From Nostoc piscinale CENA21 (GTDB taxonomy: Bacteria > Cyanobacteriota > Cyanobacteriia > Cyanobacteriales > Nostocaceae): a DNA stretch of 64,000 nt. Shown here piece by piece: positions 50,948 through 60,534 of the stretch. Under the pieces are notes generated by a model. That model searched no databases, had not been told where the DNA came from, and saw only the letters and a list, made by a program, of their open reading frames with translations. Location of the stretch: NCBI RefSeq assembly GCF_001298445.1, contig NZ_CP012036.1, positions 6,387,525-6,451,524 of the forward strand, in the 5' to 3' direction. Within the stretch, counting starts at the first letter, position 1. The number at the start of each line of letters is the position of its first letter. A program made the translations under genes and the position numbers.

Positions 50948-53900
50948 ATGGCTGGTAATCTGATAACTGTAGATAAAAATACTTACGACTCCTTGCAAAA
51001 AGAACTCAAGGAGTTGCGTCAGCTAGTTGTCCAGTATCAGCAAACCAATTCATCCAGCAACTTACATCCAGAAATCGCCCTAGAAAATAGCGAAAGGCGT
51101 TTAAAAAGTATTACAGATAATATATTTGGGGCAATTTTTCAATTTACCAACCGTAATGATGTTTGGAAAGTAGACTATGTGAGCGATTTTATTTGGCAGC
51201 TTGCAGGTGTCACAGCCGCCGAGGTGATGGAGGATATTAGTAAATTTCATGTTTGCATACATCCAGAAGATTTTGCTAGTTATATAGGTTCAGCAACAAC
51301 AGCCATAGAAAAATCTATTACTTGGCACTACGAAGGGCGTTTGGTGAAACCCAATGGCGAAATTCGCTGGTTTCAAGGCGACTCAACACCTACACGCAAT
51401 GAAGAAGGGGAAATTATTTTCTGTGGTGTCATTTTGGATATTACGGAACGCAAACAAGCAGAAGCCGCTCTTAAACAATTAAATGAAGAATTAGAAGCAC
51501 AAGTCGATGAACGTACAGCCGCTTTACGCCAGAGTGAAGCTAGATTCCAAAAGCTGGCTGATAGTGTACCAGGGATGTTGTATGTATTTCGGCTTGATAC
51601 TGATGGTAGTATGTCTTTCCCATTTGTGTCTTCGGGATGCCATGAAGTTTTGGGACTAGAACCCGAAAAAGTCCAAGAAGATGCGCTTTTAGGATTTGCT
51701 GATGTTCATCCTGATGATCTTCCTGGATTGCAAGCTGCAATTATGTACTCTGCCCAAACTCTGCAAAAGTTTAACTATAAATGGCGAACTGGTAATGTCT
51801 CTAGTCAACAGAAATGGGTTCGCGGTTCATCTCGGCCAGAATTGCAAGCAGACGGAGCAATTATTTGGTATGGTTACTTGGCTGATATTACCGAAGCACA
51901 GCAAACTGAACAACAATTAAAAGAGCAAGCCCAGTTTTTACAAAGTATCTGGGAAGGCGTAGATTATGGTATCTGCGTTTTAGACGTTTTAGATAACGGT
52001 ACAGAGTTTCGTTTCGTGAAATGGAATCCTGCTATTATTAACTTTAGCTTGATACCGTTGGAACCTTTAGTCGGAAAAACAATGACAGAAGGGCTACCTG
52101 CTGAGGTAGCAGATTATTATCGTCAACGCTATAGAGAATGTGTGCAATCTCGCAAGACGATATTTTTTGAAGAATCTTTTGTCGTAAATGAACAAGAAAT
52201 TTGGTGGTTCTTCAATGTTACGCCGCTTTTTGATAGTGACTCGCAAATTACTCAACTAGTTATTACTATCACCGACATTACAGAACGTAAGCAAGCTGAG
52301 AAAGAACGTCAATTGTTTGTTTCTTTAATTGAAAATAGCAGCGATTTCATTGGTTGTGCAGATTTAAACGGCAAACCTATATTTTTAAATGAAGCTGGAC
52401 GCAAGCTATTGGGATTAGCTAGTCAAGGATTTAGTGAAGATTTTAGCCTTGATACCTGCTTTGCTCCAGAAGATAAAGAATATCTCTATCAGCAGATTAT
52501 TCCGGCGGTGATGCGAGATGGTGTTTGGCAAGGAGAATATCGGTTTCAACACTTTCAAACCAAAGAAATAATACCCGTTGATTATAATCTTTTTTTGATG
52601 AAAGACCCTGAGACTGGTGAACCTTTGTATCTATCAACTATTACACGAGATAGCCGCGATCGCAAACAAGCAGAGGCTCAATTACAAGAACAAGAACAAT
52701 TTTTACGCACCATTTACGACGGATTTCCTCAATTAATATTTGTCGTCAATGTTTTAGAAAATGGTGAATTTCGGTTTGCTGGTTGCAACTCAGCAGCAGA
52801 AAAAATGGTGGGGATTAATCATGACAAAATTGTTGGTAAGACACCCAAAGATTTACATGGAGAAGTTGAAGGTAGAGCAGTTACTCAACGCTATCAAAGC
52901 TGTGTAGATATTGGTGATAGTATTGATTATGAAGAATGTTTGACTTTTGAAGGTGAGGAAACTTGGTGGCTGACTACTCTGAATCCTGTGAAAAATAGTG
53001 AAGGGAGAATTTATCGGATTGTTGGTTCAACTTTGAATATTACAGCCCGCAAACAAGCAGAAGCAGAACTACAAGCTAGCCAACACTTTATTCAACGCAT
53101 TGCTAATTCCTCGCCTAATGTTCTCTACATTTTTGATTTAGAAGAACAACGCAATGTATATGCAAATAAAGAAATTGCTACTATGCTTGGTTACTCTATC
53201 GAAATGATTCAACAAATGGGAGATAAAGTAATTCCTACTATTGTTCATCCCGATGACTTAGCGATAGTCATCCAAAATCATCAAAAAATAGCCACTGCTC
53301 ATGATGGAGATATTTTTGAAGTTGAATTTCGGATAAAAAGACACAATGGTGAATGGTCTTGGCTTTACACACGAGAAACTCCATTTACTCGGAATGCTGA
53401 TGGCAAAGTTAAGCAAGTTTTAGGCGTATCAACTGATATTACAGAACGCAAACAAGCAGTTCTTCAATTACAACAACAAGCCCAAAATTTAAAAAATACT
53501 TTATTAGAACTCCAACGCACTCAATCTCAACTTATTCAAAGCGAAAAAATGTCTTCTTTGGGTAATATGGTTGCAGGTGTAGCCCATGAAATTAATAATC
53601 CAGTCAACTTTATTCACGCTAATCTAATTCCAGCCAGCGAATATACCCAAGATTTATTACGTTTAGTAGAACTTTATCAACAACATTTTCCTGAGCCGCC
53701 AGCAGAAATTCAAGCAGAAATCTCACACATTGATTTGGAATTTCTCAAAACAGACTTAGTTAAACTGCTTCAGTCAATGCAAGTGGGTACTCAACGCATC
53801 CGTGAAATTGTCTTGTCACTGCGTAATTTCTCCCGTCTAGATGAAGCGGAATTTAAACAAGTAAATATTCACGAAGGTATAGAAAGTACCTTAATGATTC

Positions 53901-54346
53901 TGCATAACCGTCTCAAATGTAAACCAAATCATCCCGAAATTATCGTCACTAAAGAATATAGTAAATTACCTCTAATTGAGTGTTATCCTGGTCAACTCAA
54001 TCAGGTATTTATGAACATTTTGAGTAATGCTATTGATGCCTTAGATGAAGCTTTTGTTGGTGAACAAGGACAAATTTTGATTCGTACTGAAGTAGTAAAT
54101 AGTAATAGAATAGCTATCCGTATATCAGATAATGGTCTGGGAATTACTCAACCTGTACTTGCTAAACTTTTTGACCCTTTCTTCACAACTAAAGATGTGG
54201 GTAAAGGCACAGGATTAGGTTTATCAATTAGTTACCAAATTGTGGTAGATAGACATGGTGGCAAATTATATTGCAACTCAGTACCGAAACAAGGTGCAGA
54301 ATTTGTCATTGAAATTCCTATTACTCAACCCCAAAGTCGTAAATAA
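50948..54346 (+). CDS. Multi-PAS sensor histidine kinase
   Basis: A 1132-residue soluble kinase. A short coiled start is followed by six PAS/PAC units (about 55-170, 200-320, 325-450, 450-575, 575-700, 705-840). Most end with DITERKQAE or a variant, showing tandem duplication. The histidine region SEKMSSLGNMVAGVAHEINNPVNF follows, then the ATPase domain with NQVFMNILSNAIDALDEAF, IRISDNGLGI and GKGTGLGLSISYQIV. No membrane segment and no receiver are seen. No response regulator is adjacent. Confidence 0.95.
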   Translation: MAGNLITVDKNTYDSLQKELKELRQLVVQYQQTNSSSNLHPEIALENSERRLKSITDNIFGAIFQFTNRNDVWKVDYVSDFIWQLAGVTAAEVMEDISKFHVCIHPEDFASYIGSATTAIEKSITWHYEGRLVKPNGEIRWFQGDSTPTRNEEGEIIFCGVILDITERKQAEAALKQLNEELEAQVDERTAALRQSEARFQKLADSVPGMLYVFRLDTDGSMSFPFVSSGCHEVLGLEPEKVQEDALLGFADVHPDDLPGLQAAIMYSAQTLQKFNYKWRTGNVSSQQKWVRGSSRPELQADGAIIWYGYLADITEAQQTEQQLKEQAQFLQSIWEGVDYGICVLDVLDNGTEFRFVKWNPAIINFSLIPLEPLVGKTMTEGLPAEVADYYRQRYRECVQSRKTIFFEESFVVNEQEIWWFFNVTPLFDSDSQITQLVITITDITERKQAEKERQLFVSLIENSSDFIGCADLNGKPIFLNEAGRKLLGLASQGFSEDFSLDTCFAPEDKEYLYQQIIPAVMRDGVWQGEYRFQHFQTKEIIPVDYNLFLMKDPETGEPLYLSTITRDSRDRKQAEAQLQEQEQFLRTIYDGFPQLIFVVNVLENGEFRFAGCNSAAEKMVGINHDKIVGKTPKDLHGEVEGRAVTQRYQSCVDIGDSIDYEECLTFEGEETWWLTTLNPVKNSEGRIYRIVGSTLNITARKQAEAELQASQHFIQRIANSSPNVLYIFDLEEQRNVYANKEIATMLGYSIEMIQQMGDKVIPTIVHPDDLAIVIQNHQKIATAHDGDIFEVEFRIKRHNGEWSWLYTRETPFTRNADGKVKQVLGVSTDITERKQAVLQLQQQAQNLKNTLLELQRTQSQLIQSEKMSSLGNMVAGVAHEINNPVNFIHANLIPASEYTQDLLRLVELYQQHFPEPPAEIQAEISHIDLEFLKTDLVKLLQSMQVGTQRIREIVLSLRNFSRLDEAEFKQVNIHEGIESTLMILHNRLKCKPNHPEIIVTKEYSKLPLIECYPGQLNQVFMNILSNAIDALDEAFVGEQGQILIRTEVVNSNRIAIRISDNGLGITQPVLAKLFDPFFTTKDVGKGTGLGLSISYQIVVDRHGGKLYCNSVPKQGAEFVIEIPITQPQSRK

Positions 54347-54350
54347 TCAA

Positions 54351-54929
54351 TTAATTCCAAATTATTGCTAAATCTAAAATAAATCCTGGTAATATATCTT
54401 CCCCAGATAATTGTTTAGGCGCATCCAAAATTTCTACTGGTTTACCTTGACGATAAATTTCAACTTGCTTGGCTGGAGGATTAATTAACCAACCAAGTTG
54501 CACTTGATTATCCATATACTCTCGCATTTTGGCTTGAGTTTCTGTCAAGTCGTCGCTAGGGGACATCAACTCTAAAACAAAATCTGGCGCTATGGGGGGA
54601 AATTTTGCCTTTTCCTTGGGTGTTAGTGCATCCCATCTGTCTTGTTTTATCCAAGCAACATCAGGAGAACGATTTGCGCCATTAGGAAGCTTGAAACAGG
54701 TGGAAGAATCAAAACATACACCTAATTTTGTTTGACGATTCCATATACCAAATTCTACAGCAATTTCAAAATTACTTTTTCCTGTTTCTCCGCCTGTAGG
54801 TGGCATAACAGTTAACTCTCCTTTATGATTGCGCTCAAATTTAACATCGGGGTTTTCTCGACACAGTTGATAGAACTGTTCGTCAGTGAGTTTAACAATA
54901 GCGTTGAGGTTGAATGTAATGGCTGTCAT
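54351..54929 (-). CDS. Uma2 family endonuclease (DUF820), copy 1
   Basis: A 192-residue protein of the PD-(D/E)XK Uma2 family: LTDEQFYQLCRENPDVKFERNHKGELTVMPPTGGETG, FKLPNGANRSPDVAWI, FVLELMSPSDDLTETQAKMREYMDNQVQLGWLINP. The Asp of SPDVAW and the ELMS...AKMREY segment supply the active site. The family is strongly expanded in cyanobacteria; some members are related to transposon or TA functions, but the role is unclear. Convergent with the kinase gene, 4 nt gap. Confidence 0.88.
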   Translation of the reverse strand: MTAITFNLNAIVKLTDEQFYQLCRENPDVKFERNHKGELTVMPPTGGETGKSNFEIAVEFGIWNRQTKLGVCFDSSTCFKLPNGANRSPDVAWIKQDRWDALTPKEKAKFPPIAPDFVLELMSPSDDLTETQAKMREYMDNQVQLGWLINPPAKQVEIYRQGKPVEILDAPKQLSGEDILPGFILDLAIIWN

Positions 54930-54980
54930 TGTTATATCCTAGAGTTGGTACTGGTTAGGTTAATTTAAACAGCGAGGAAA

Positions 54981-55622
54981 GTGATGTTACTAGAACTCAA
55001 CCAACTAATTGTACCTGCTGGTCATCAGTTGTTAATTAAAAATATATCTTGGTCAACCTATAAACATATTTTGGCAGAATTAGGCGAAAATCGCAGTTCT
55101 CGCATATCTTACAGTCAAGGGGTGTTGGAAATCATGGCTCCGTTACCAGAACATGAAGTAGGCAAAAAAATTATCGGTAATTTAGTAGAAATTCTTCTAG
55201 AAGAACTCGACATTGAATTTTGGAGTTTGGGTTCTACAACTTTTGACGAAGAAAAAATGGATGCTGGGGTAGAACCTGATGATTGCTTCTACATTCAAAA
55301 TGAAGCGGCTGTTAGAGGTAAGGACAGAATTGATTTAACAATTGATCCACCTCCAGATCTAGCTATTGAAATTGATATTACATCGCGGACTCGGTTTAAT
55401 AATTATGAAGTCTTAGGAGTGCCGGAATTGTGGCGATGGAGAGGCAATAAATTAGAAATTAATATCTTGATTAATGGTAAATATGTAACAACTAATAACA
55501 GTTTAGCTTTTCCTAATTTACCGATCGCTCAAGTAATACCAGAATATTTACAACGGAGTAAAGCTGAAGGTAGAAATGCAGCAATGAAAGCTTTTCGGGC
55601 TTGGATAAGAGAACAATTATAA
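54981..55622 (+). CDS. Uma2 family endonuclease, copy 2
   Basis: A 213-residue protein: SWSTYKHILAELGENRSSRISYSQGVLEIMAPLPEHE, GVEPDDCFYI, DLAIEIDITSRTRFNNYEVLGVPELWRWRGNKLEINIL. Putative catalytic residues are Asp in EPDDCF and Glu/Asp in AIEIDIT. It is divergent from copy 1, with 50 bp between. The sequence differs clearly from the other two copies here, so these are not recent duplicates. Confidence 0.88.
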   Translation: MMLLELNQLIVPAGHQLLIKNISWSTYKHILAELGENRSSRISYSQGVLEIMAPLPEHEVGKKIIGNLVEILLEELDIEFWSLGSTTFDEEKMDAGVEPDDCFYIQNEAAVRGKDRIDLTIDPPPDLAIEIDITSRTRFNNYEVLGVPELWRWRGNKLEINILINGKYVTTNNSLAFPNLPIAQVIPEYLQRSKAEGRNAAMKAFRAWIREQL

Positions 55623-55816
55623 TGACGATCGCCTGATTATTTCCTACTATCTATAATCTCTAAAATCTGGATAATTCTTAACAAGAATTTTTGTATTTGT
55701 GGTTGACAGGTATAAATTTATACTTTACTATAAGAATAATAAAGGCGATCGCACACATCTTTGGCCGGAGGGCGATCGCCTTTATGTAAACCCCGTAATG
55801 GAGTACAAATACCATA

Positions 55817-56050
55817 ATGGCACAATTATCAAAGTTAGGGCAGTTACCCAGCCACCAAGCCACCCAACAGCCAGTTCCCCAGCGAGAACCAATCAAGCAT
55901 ATTTTGAGGGGTTCTGCTAAGGCTGTGACAAGTACAATTCACCATTTGCAAGTAATTGGTTACGCCAGTGTCGGAGATTGGAGTCCACTGCTACCAACCG
56001 ATAACTCAGGTGAAGTGATGAGTATTTTAGTCCGGCAAATCATGATTTAG
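55817..56050 (+). CDS. Small conserved-looking cyanobacterial protein
   Basis: A 77-residue protein: polar start, then KHILRGSAKAVTSTIHHLQVIGYASVGDWSPLLPTDNSGEVMSILVRQIMI. The second half looks well structured and resembles short proteins I associate with cyanobacteria, but I cannot name a domain. GGAG is not seen near the ATG. It overlaps no gene and follows a HIP1-rich stretch. Confidence 0.5.
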   Translation: MAQLSKLGQLPSHQATQQPVPQREPIKHILRGSAKAVTSTIHHLQVIGYASVGDWSPLLPTDNSGEVMSILVRQIMI

Positions 56051-56272
56051 TAGCAAGCGACTGAAGTCGCGGCTACACAGACAAAACCCGCCTACGCGGA
56101 TTCTCAATCCTTGATTTTTTTTTAGTCCGCGCAGGTGGTCACTGAGCTTGTCGAAGTGCGGACTTTGTTTTTATAGTCGCGACTAGATATGTGTAAATCT
56201 GCAATCATTCCGGCGATCGCTCTGAAACGGAAATTGCCATAATAGATTCAAGCTGATGATAAGTAAAATGAT

Positions 56273-56851
56273 ATGGCGATCGCATTAGATAAAGCTGCAT
56301 CTGCAAAGATGACAATTGAGGAGTTCTTTAACTATGACGATGGCACAGATGCAATATATGAGTTTGAAGATGGAAACTTGCTGCTGATGACAGCCGAGAG
56401 TGAAATTAATCGCCGAATAGCAATGTTTCTGCTTGTCTGCTTTGTGCAACTCGGTATTCCGGCTTATCGGCTATCCATGAAAACGGAAATTGTCACCACA
56501 GGTTCGCGGGTGCGTGTTCCTGACTTGATAGTATTTTCCGAAGAGTTGGCAACGGCAATGGAGGGCGCGAAACGCTCTACAATTATGCCAGAAATGCCAC
56601 CACCATTATTAGTAGTTGAAGTAGTCAGCCCTAACCAAAGCAGTCGTGATTATCGCTACAAGCGTTCTGAATATGGGGCGCGGGGGATTAATGAATATTG
56701 GATTGTTGATCCTATTGCCCAAAAAGTCACAGTATTGGAATGGGTAGAGGGTTTTTATGAAGAGCAAGTGTATGTGGGGGATAATGCGATCGCATCACCA
56801 GTATTTCCTGATTTAAAATTGACGGCGGCTCAAATTTTGCAAGGTTGGTAA
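56273..56851 (+). CDS. Uma2 family endonuclease, copy 3
   Basis: A 192-residue protein: MTIEEFFNYDDGTDAIYEFEDGNLLLMTAESEINRRIAMFL, TGSRVRVPDLIVFSEEL, LLVVEVVSPNQSSRDYRYKRSEYGARGINEYWIVDPIAQKVTVL. The VPDL, VEVVSP and YWIVDP motifs are typical of Uma2. Its 3' end overlaps a short antisense antitoxin-like frame. HIP1 covers codons 2-4. Confidence 0.9.
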   Translation: MAIALDKAASAKMTIEEFFNYDDGTDAIYEFEDGNLLLMTAESEINRRIAMFLLVCFVQLGIPAYRLSMKTEIVTTGSRVRVPDLIVFSEELATAMEGAKRSTIMPEMPPPLLVVEVVSPNQSSRDYRYKRSEYGARGINEYWIVDPIAQKVTVLEWVEGFYEEQVYVGDNAIASPVFPDLKLTAAQILQGW

Positions 56852-56995
56852 ATCGTTCCAACAACCTGCAAACTTCATGATTGCAGCAGCATTGTTAGTT
56901 TTGGTTTCTGAATTAAGTCGGAAGTCATGAATTAGCTCATACAGTTGCGCTAATTCAGCATCTGGAATTTGCTGAACTTCTTCTAAAACCTTCAC
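56813..56995 (-). pseudogene. Antitoxin-like fragment (VapB/DUF2281 type)
   Basis: A 60-residue frame: VLEEVQQIPDAELAQLYELIHDFRLNSE, NNAAAIMKFAGCWNDL. It looks like the front of small cyanobacterial antitoxins that precede PIN toxins, which usually continue with an acidic region after WNDM/L. Here the frame runs into the 3' end of the Uma2 gene and ends (TLQNLSRRQF). No PIN gene is present, so it is probably a truncated remnant. Confidence 0.45.
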
Positions 56996-57137
56996 TCTCT
57001 ATTCAGAATAATTCATCAGCTTATCTCTCCTGCATCAGTGAAAGTAAAATTATGAGAGCGATTCCACATCTAGTATATTATCGACACATTCTAAAATGGT
57101 AACTTGGCTAGAATGTGGCTAAATAATACCTAAACAA

Positions 57138-57221
57138 GATCCCCCCGCCTGCGGCGACCCCCTTAAAAAGGGGGTAAAAGAGAGTTTTTAGCCCCCCTTT
57201 TTAAGGGGGGTTAGGGGGATC
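57138..57221. repeat. Palindromic C/G-rich repeat
   Basis: GATCCCCCC...CCCCCTTAAAAAGGGGG on the left is mirrored by CCCCCCTTTTTAAGGGGGG...TAGGGGGATC on the right, giving a long imperfect hairpin with internal hairpins. It is typical of dispersed palindromic repeats of Nostoc. Confidence 0.7.
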
Positions 57222-57258
57222 TAAAAATACTAAAACGTTAACCGAACTGCTAAAAACT

Positions 57259-57513
57259 ATGAATATTCAACTTAAAGCAGAATATGAGCAATTTATTCAA
57301 AACCGAATTGCTACAGGTAGATATGAAAACGCTGAAGATGTGATTATTAAAGCCTTGACACTACTAGAAGAATGGGAAAAGGGTTATCAGGAATGGGAAG
57401 AAGAAACTCAGCAAAAACTAGCTGCTGGACTTGCTTCTATCGAACATGGAGATATGTTAGATAGTCAAGTGGTAATGGCGCGACTAGAAGAGAAATTAAG
57501 CCTAAAGATGTAG
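57259..57513 (+). CDS. ParD/CopG-type antitoxin-like protein (orphan)
   Basis: An 84-residue protein: MNIQLKAEYEQFIQNRIATGRYENAEDVIIKALTLLEEWEKGYQEWEEETQQKL. The strand-helix-helix start with QxRIATGRYxxAxDVIxxALxLLE matches ParD-like ribbon-helix-helix antitoxins; the acidic C-terminus would bind a ParE toxin. No ParE-like gene follows within 300 bp, so it appears orphan, or acts on a distant toxin. Confidence 0.8.
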   Translation: MNIQLKAEYEQFIQNRIATGRYENAEDVIIKALTLLEEWEKGYQEWEEETQQKLAAGLASIEHGDMLDSQVVMARLEEKLSLKM

Positions 57514-57816
57514 GTTGGGTGGAGGCGCACAAAGATATTGATAGCAACACAGTAAATCGAGATTGCGCCGTAACCCAACTGTGTAAATTTCAATTGTTGT
57601 AGTTGAGAAATGTGGATTTTTAAGATGATTTGTTGGGTGAAACGAAGTGTAACCCAACCTACAGGAGATTGCGATCGTACTCTTGATTAAGTCGGCGGTT
57701 TTCTGTATTATTAGGTTACTCATCCAGAAAATCTCAAAAAAATTTGATCGCGCAGAGCGCGAAACGGAAGGGAAAAAGAAATAGTGTAAAGTGCAAGAGG
57801 GGAAGAATGCAAAGGG
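57514..57816. repeat. Intergenic dispersed repeat (GTTGGGTTACG type)
   Basis: No gene is seen. The segment 57520-57590, read on the minus strand, resembles 47722-47770 on the plus strand (TTGGGTTACGGCGCA, GATTTA and TGTTGCT shared). A hairpin TTGGGT...AACCCAA lies near 57632-57656. The rest lies downstream of the second caspase-FGE gene. Confidence 0.45.
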
Positions 57817-59898
57817 CTAAAAAGTCCTCCCAACACCGCAGACAACACGAAAACCAAAATTAATGTCGATGAAGTCGCGCCCCGCCCTATTATTGAAGAG
57901 ACGAGACGCAGAACGGCAGTAGTCAGGATTGACGAGCCAGGAACCGCCCCGCAGACATCTTATATTGCTTGACCCTTCACTTAGCCATGCACTGCCATCA
58001 GTGGGCGCATTATTATAATTTTCGTGCCACTCATCCTGACACCATTCCCATAAATTACCACACATATCGAATAAACCAAAGGAGTTAGCTGGAAATTTCC
58101 CCACTTCTGTTGTTTGTTCTCGATATTCACCATTGGGAGCAGAACCGTAGGTAGAATTTCCCCTGTAATTTGCTAAATCTGTCGTAATCGTTTCACCAAA
58201 ATAAAACGGCGTAGTTGTTCCCGCCCGACAAGCATATTCCCACTCTGCTTCACTCGGTAAGCGATATATCTTACCAGTCTTTTTCAATAATCGAACGCAA
58301 AACTCAACCGCATCATCCCAAGAAACACGCTCCACAGGGCGGTTAGCGCCTTTAAAACGTGATGGGTCAGGGTTTAAATCAATATTTACCTTATCAAGAG
58401 CAGCAACGGCTTGCCATTGCCTTTGAGTGACGGGAAATTTACCCATAAAAAAGGGTGGAACAGTGACATTATGCTGAGGACTTTCAGAGTCATATCGTCC
58501 TTCCTCACTCTCTGGCGAACCCATGAGGAATTTACCACCAGGAATGGACACCATTTCTAAAACTACGCCATTACCCAAGTCTTCAGTAAAAAACTCGGCG
58601 CGTCCAGGGCTACGGTTGATGATTTGTCCTTGAGCGTCCACCTTCACTATTTCAAACTCAAACTGATTGGGTGGAGTGGGTTCATATATCGCAGAACCCC
58701 TCTCCAAACCTCTCCCCGAAGCGGAGAGAGGCTTTGAATCTTGCTCCCCTTCCTTCGTAGGGAAGGGGCTGGGGGTTAGGTCTGAAGAATACGCCACATC
58801 AGATAATTCTTCCGCAGACACAGGCGGTTTTACTTGTCCAATTATCTTTTGTTCTATCGGTGCGACATCTTCATCCCGCAAACCTAAATGTTGCTGATAA
58901 TCCCTTAAATCGTTGAGTGTTCTTTCACTCAGGGTTGGTTCACTTTCAACTGTTTCAACTAGCGTTGCTTCATATTCTTCTAATTTGCGCTGATATTCCA
59001 GATATGGTTTTTTAACTTCCGCTTCAATTGCATCAGCCACATCAGCATCAAGCTGTAACTGGAGACGTAATGATTTTAACAGCCGACGAGCAGGGATGGT
59101 AAACTTGCCCTGATTTATGCGGCGTTCCACTTCCTTGCGATACTTCAACTTAGGATCATCCTTGGGTGACTTCGCCAGAAAAATCCGATAACCATCCTTA
59201 AAAGGATAAAACTCCGGTGTCATCAAGGGAGATGCTTCTTGGACTTTGGTTTTGGCGTAGTCATGCAACTCATCCACCGCAATTAAACCATCGCCATCTT
59301 TATCGGCTGCACCTTTTTCTATGCCTTCTACTAAATATTGAGTGTAAATCGACAAGTCTAATTCATCAGATGCAAAGGCATATTGTGTAGAAGTGGAAGC
59401 AGTGAGAATTGCTGTTCCTTCACCGCCTAATTGCTGTTGCAAGTCAATCGTACCACTATCTTTAGCTGTCAAACCTTTGGCAAAAGCACCACTAAAGCAG
59501 CAATCTAAAATTACTACCCTGCGCTTAGATTTACTCTCATTCATCCATCGGTGTACACTTGTGGCAGCTACGGCTGTAAATGGAAGCAGTTTATTTTGAT
59601 TTTTTTGAGTTTCGCAAGTCGAGAAGTAAAAATCACCGTTTTCAACCGTCACCCCATGACCAGAAAAATACAAAAGTACTAAATCATCTTTTTGACGATT
59701 AGCATACAAGTTATAAATTTCCCTTTCCAATTCCTGACGCTTGGGATTTTTCAGCACCGTGACATCATCAAAACCACCCATTTCCGGGTTCTCTAACACA
59801 CGCCGCATCGCCTCCACATCTTCCACAGCCTTGGGTAGCGGTGCTAGTGTTGGTTCATGATATTCACTAATTCCAATTAACAGTGCTACCTTAGCCAT
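57817..59898 (-). CDS. Metacaspase-EF-hand-FGE/SUMF1 fusion protein
   Basis: ATG 59898 (MAKVALLIGISEYHE) is chosen because it overlaps the EACC1-like gene by 8 nt; the frame extends to 59997 without family match. The caspase domain (1-240) has LLYFSGHGV (His81) and VVILDCCFSGAF (Cys133/134). An EF-hand-like loop DKDGDGLIAVDE lies within it, suggesting calcium control. A helical linker (about 260-400) leads to the FGE domain: LEMVSIPGGKFLMGSP, FFMGKFPVTQRQWQAV, VERVSWDDAVEFCVRLL, LPSEAEWEYACRAGTTTPFYFGE, FGLFDMCGNLWEWCQDEW. It ends CLRGGSWLVNPDYCRSASRL...GFRVVCGVGRTF, a typical retroelement-diversified end. Intact, 693 residues. Confidence 0.88.
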   Translation of the reverse strand: MAKVALLIGISEYHEPTLAPLPKAVEDVEAMRRVLENPEMGGFDDVTVLKNPKRQELEREIYNLYANRQKDDLVLLYFSGHGVTVENGDFYFSTCETQKNQNKLLPFTAVAATSVHRWMNESKSKRRVVILDCCFSGAFAKGLTAKDSGTIDLQQQLGGEGTAILTASTSTQYAFASDELDLSIYTQYLVEGIEKGAADKDGDGLIAVDELHDYAKTKVQEASPLMTPEFYPFKDGYRIFLAKSPKDDPKLKYRKEVERRINQGKFTIPARRLLKSLRLQLQLDADVADAIEAEVKKPYLEYQRKLEEYEATLVETVESEPTLSERTLNDLRDYQQHLGLRDEDVAPIEQKIIGQVKPPVSAEELSDVAYSSDLTPSPFPTKEGEQDSKPLSASGRGLERGSAIYEPTPPNQFEFEIVKVDAQGQIINRSPGRAEFFTEDLGNGVVLEMVSIPGGKFLMGSPESEEGRYDSESPQHNVTVPPFFMGKFPVTQRQWQAVAALDKVNIDLNPDPSRFKGANRPVERVSWDDAVEFCVRLLKKTGKIYRLPSEAEWEYACRAGTTTPFYFGETITTDLANYRGNSTYGSAPNGEYREQTTEVGKFPANSFGLFDMCGNLWEWCQDEWHENYNNAPTDGSAWLSEGSSNIRCLRGGSWLVNPDYCRSASRLFNNRAGRDFIDINFGFRVVCGVGRTF
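57830..57950 (-). other. Candidate DGR variable region 2
   Basis: Between the fixed words RGGSW, CRSASR, RAGRD and GFRVVC, nearly every codon is NNC or NNT: CTC GTC AAT, GAC TAC, CTC TTC AAT AAT, GAC TTC ATC GAC ATT AAT. This is what adenine mutagenesis of AAC/AAT codons in a template would produce. The template repeat and reverse transcriptase are not in this window. Confidence 0.6.
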
Positions 59899-60292
59899 TG
59901 TTGCTGTTTGACGAGTTGTTGAGAAAGTCCTGGGCTTTTTGGTAAGCAAAGTTAAATTCTTCGCGGCTGCTGGCTTCGATGTTGAGTTCTCTACCATCAG
60001 GCGCTTTCACCATGATTTTAATTGGTTTGTTGCCAAAGCGATCGCCCAGAAACCCAAACAAAGCTTTCAAGTTTTTGGGGTTAACCTCTGCATTCAAAAA
60101 CCCCAACAAAAAACCCCCCAAAGCCTTAGAACCCTCTGGTACATCCGTAACCGCAACTAAATCTGCATCCTCTACCCCATCCACCTCGCGCAACTGGGGA
60201 AGCAAATTCTGTACTTGGGCTTGCAACTCTTCATCATCCAAACCCAACTCCGTCAGGGAAACAGTCACCTGCACATTAGATGTAGTTACCAT
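59891..60292 (-). CDS. EACC1-like partner protein of the metacaspase-FGE system
   Basis: A 133-residue protein: VTVSLTELGLDDEELQAQVQNLLPQLREVDGVEDADLVAV, SKALGGFLLGFLNAEVNPKNLKALFGFLGDRFGNKPIKIMVKAPDGRELNIEASSREEFNFAYQKAQDFL. The layout (split strand, GxLLG helix, then IKIMVKAPDGRELxIxA) resembles the effector-associated constant component EACC1 of predicted conflict systems. It precedes and overlaps the metacaspase gene by 8 nt, so the two are translated together. The domain call rests on pattern memory. Confidence 0.65.
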   Translation of the reverse strand: MVTTSNVQVTVSLTELGLDDEELQAQVQNLLPQLREVDGVEDADLVAVTDVPEGSKALGGFLLGFLNAEVNPKNLKALFGFLGDRFGNKPIKIMVKAPDGRELNIEASSREEFNFAYQKAQDFLNNSSNSNNG

Positions 60293-60534
60293 AGCGATCG
60301 CTTAAATATAATTTAGAATCTATTTAAACGATTGTATCGGTTATTTGGGCAATTTGAGTAAAATTGCGGTCATTCCACTCTACGCCTCCGGTTACTGAGC
60401 GCAGCCGAAGTATGCGCCTCTGCGAGAGACACAAAAAAATTCAACTTCTGAAACTTTAAACTTTTTAGTCAAATACTTGCTGTCAGCTTACCAACAAGGT
60501 AATTTACAGAAGCATAGCGAAACCTAATAAACCG

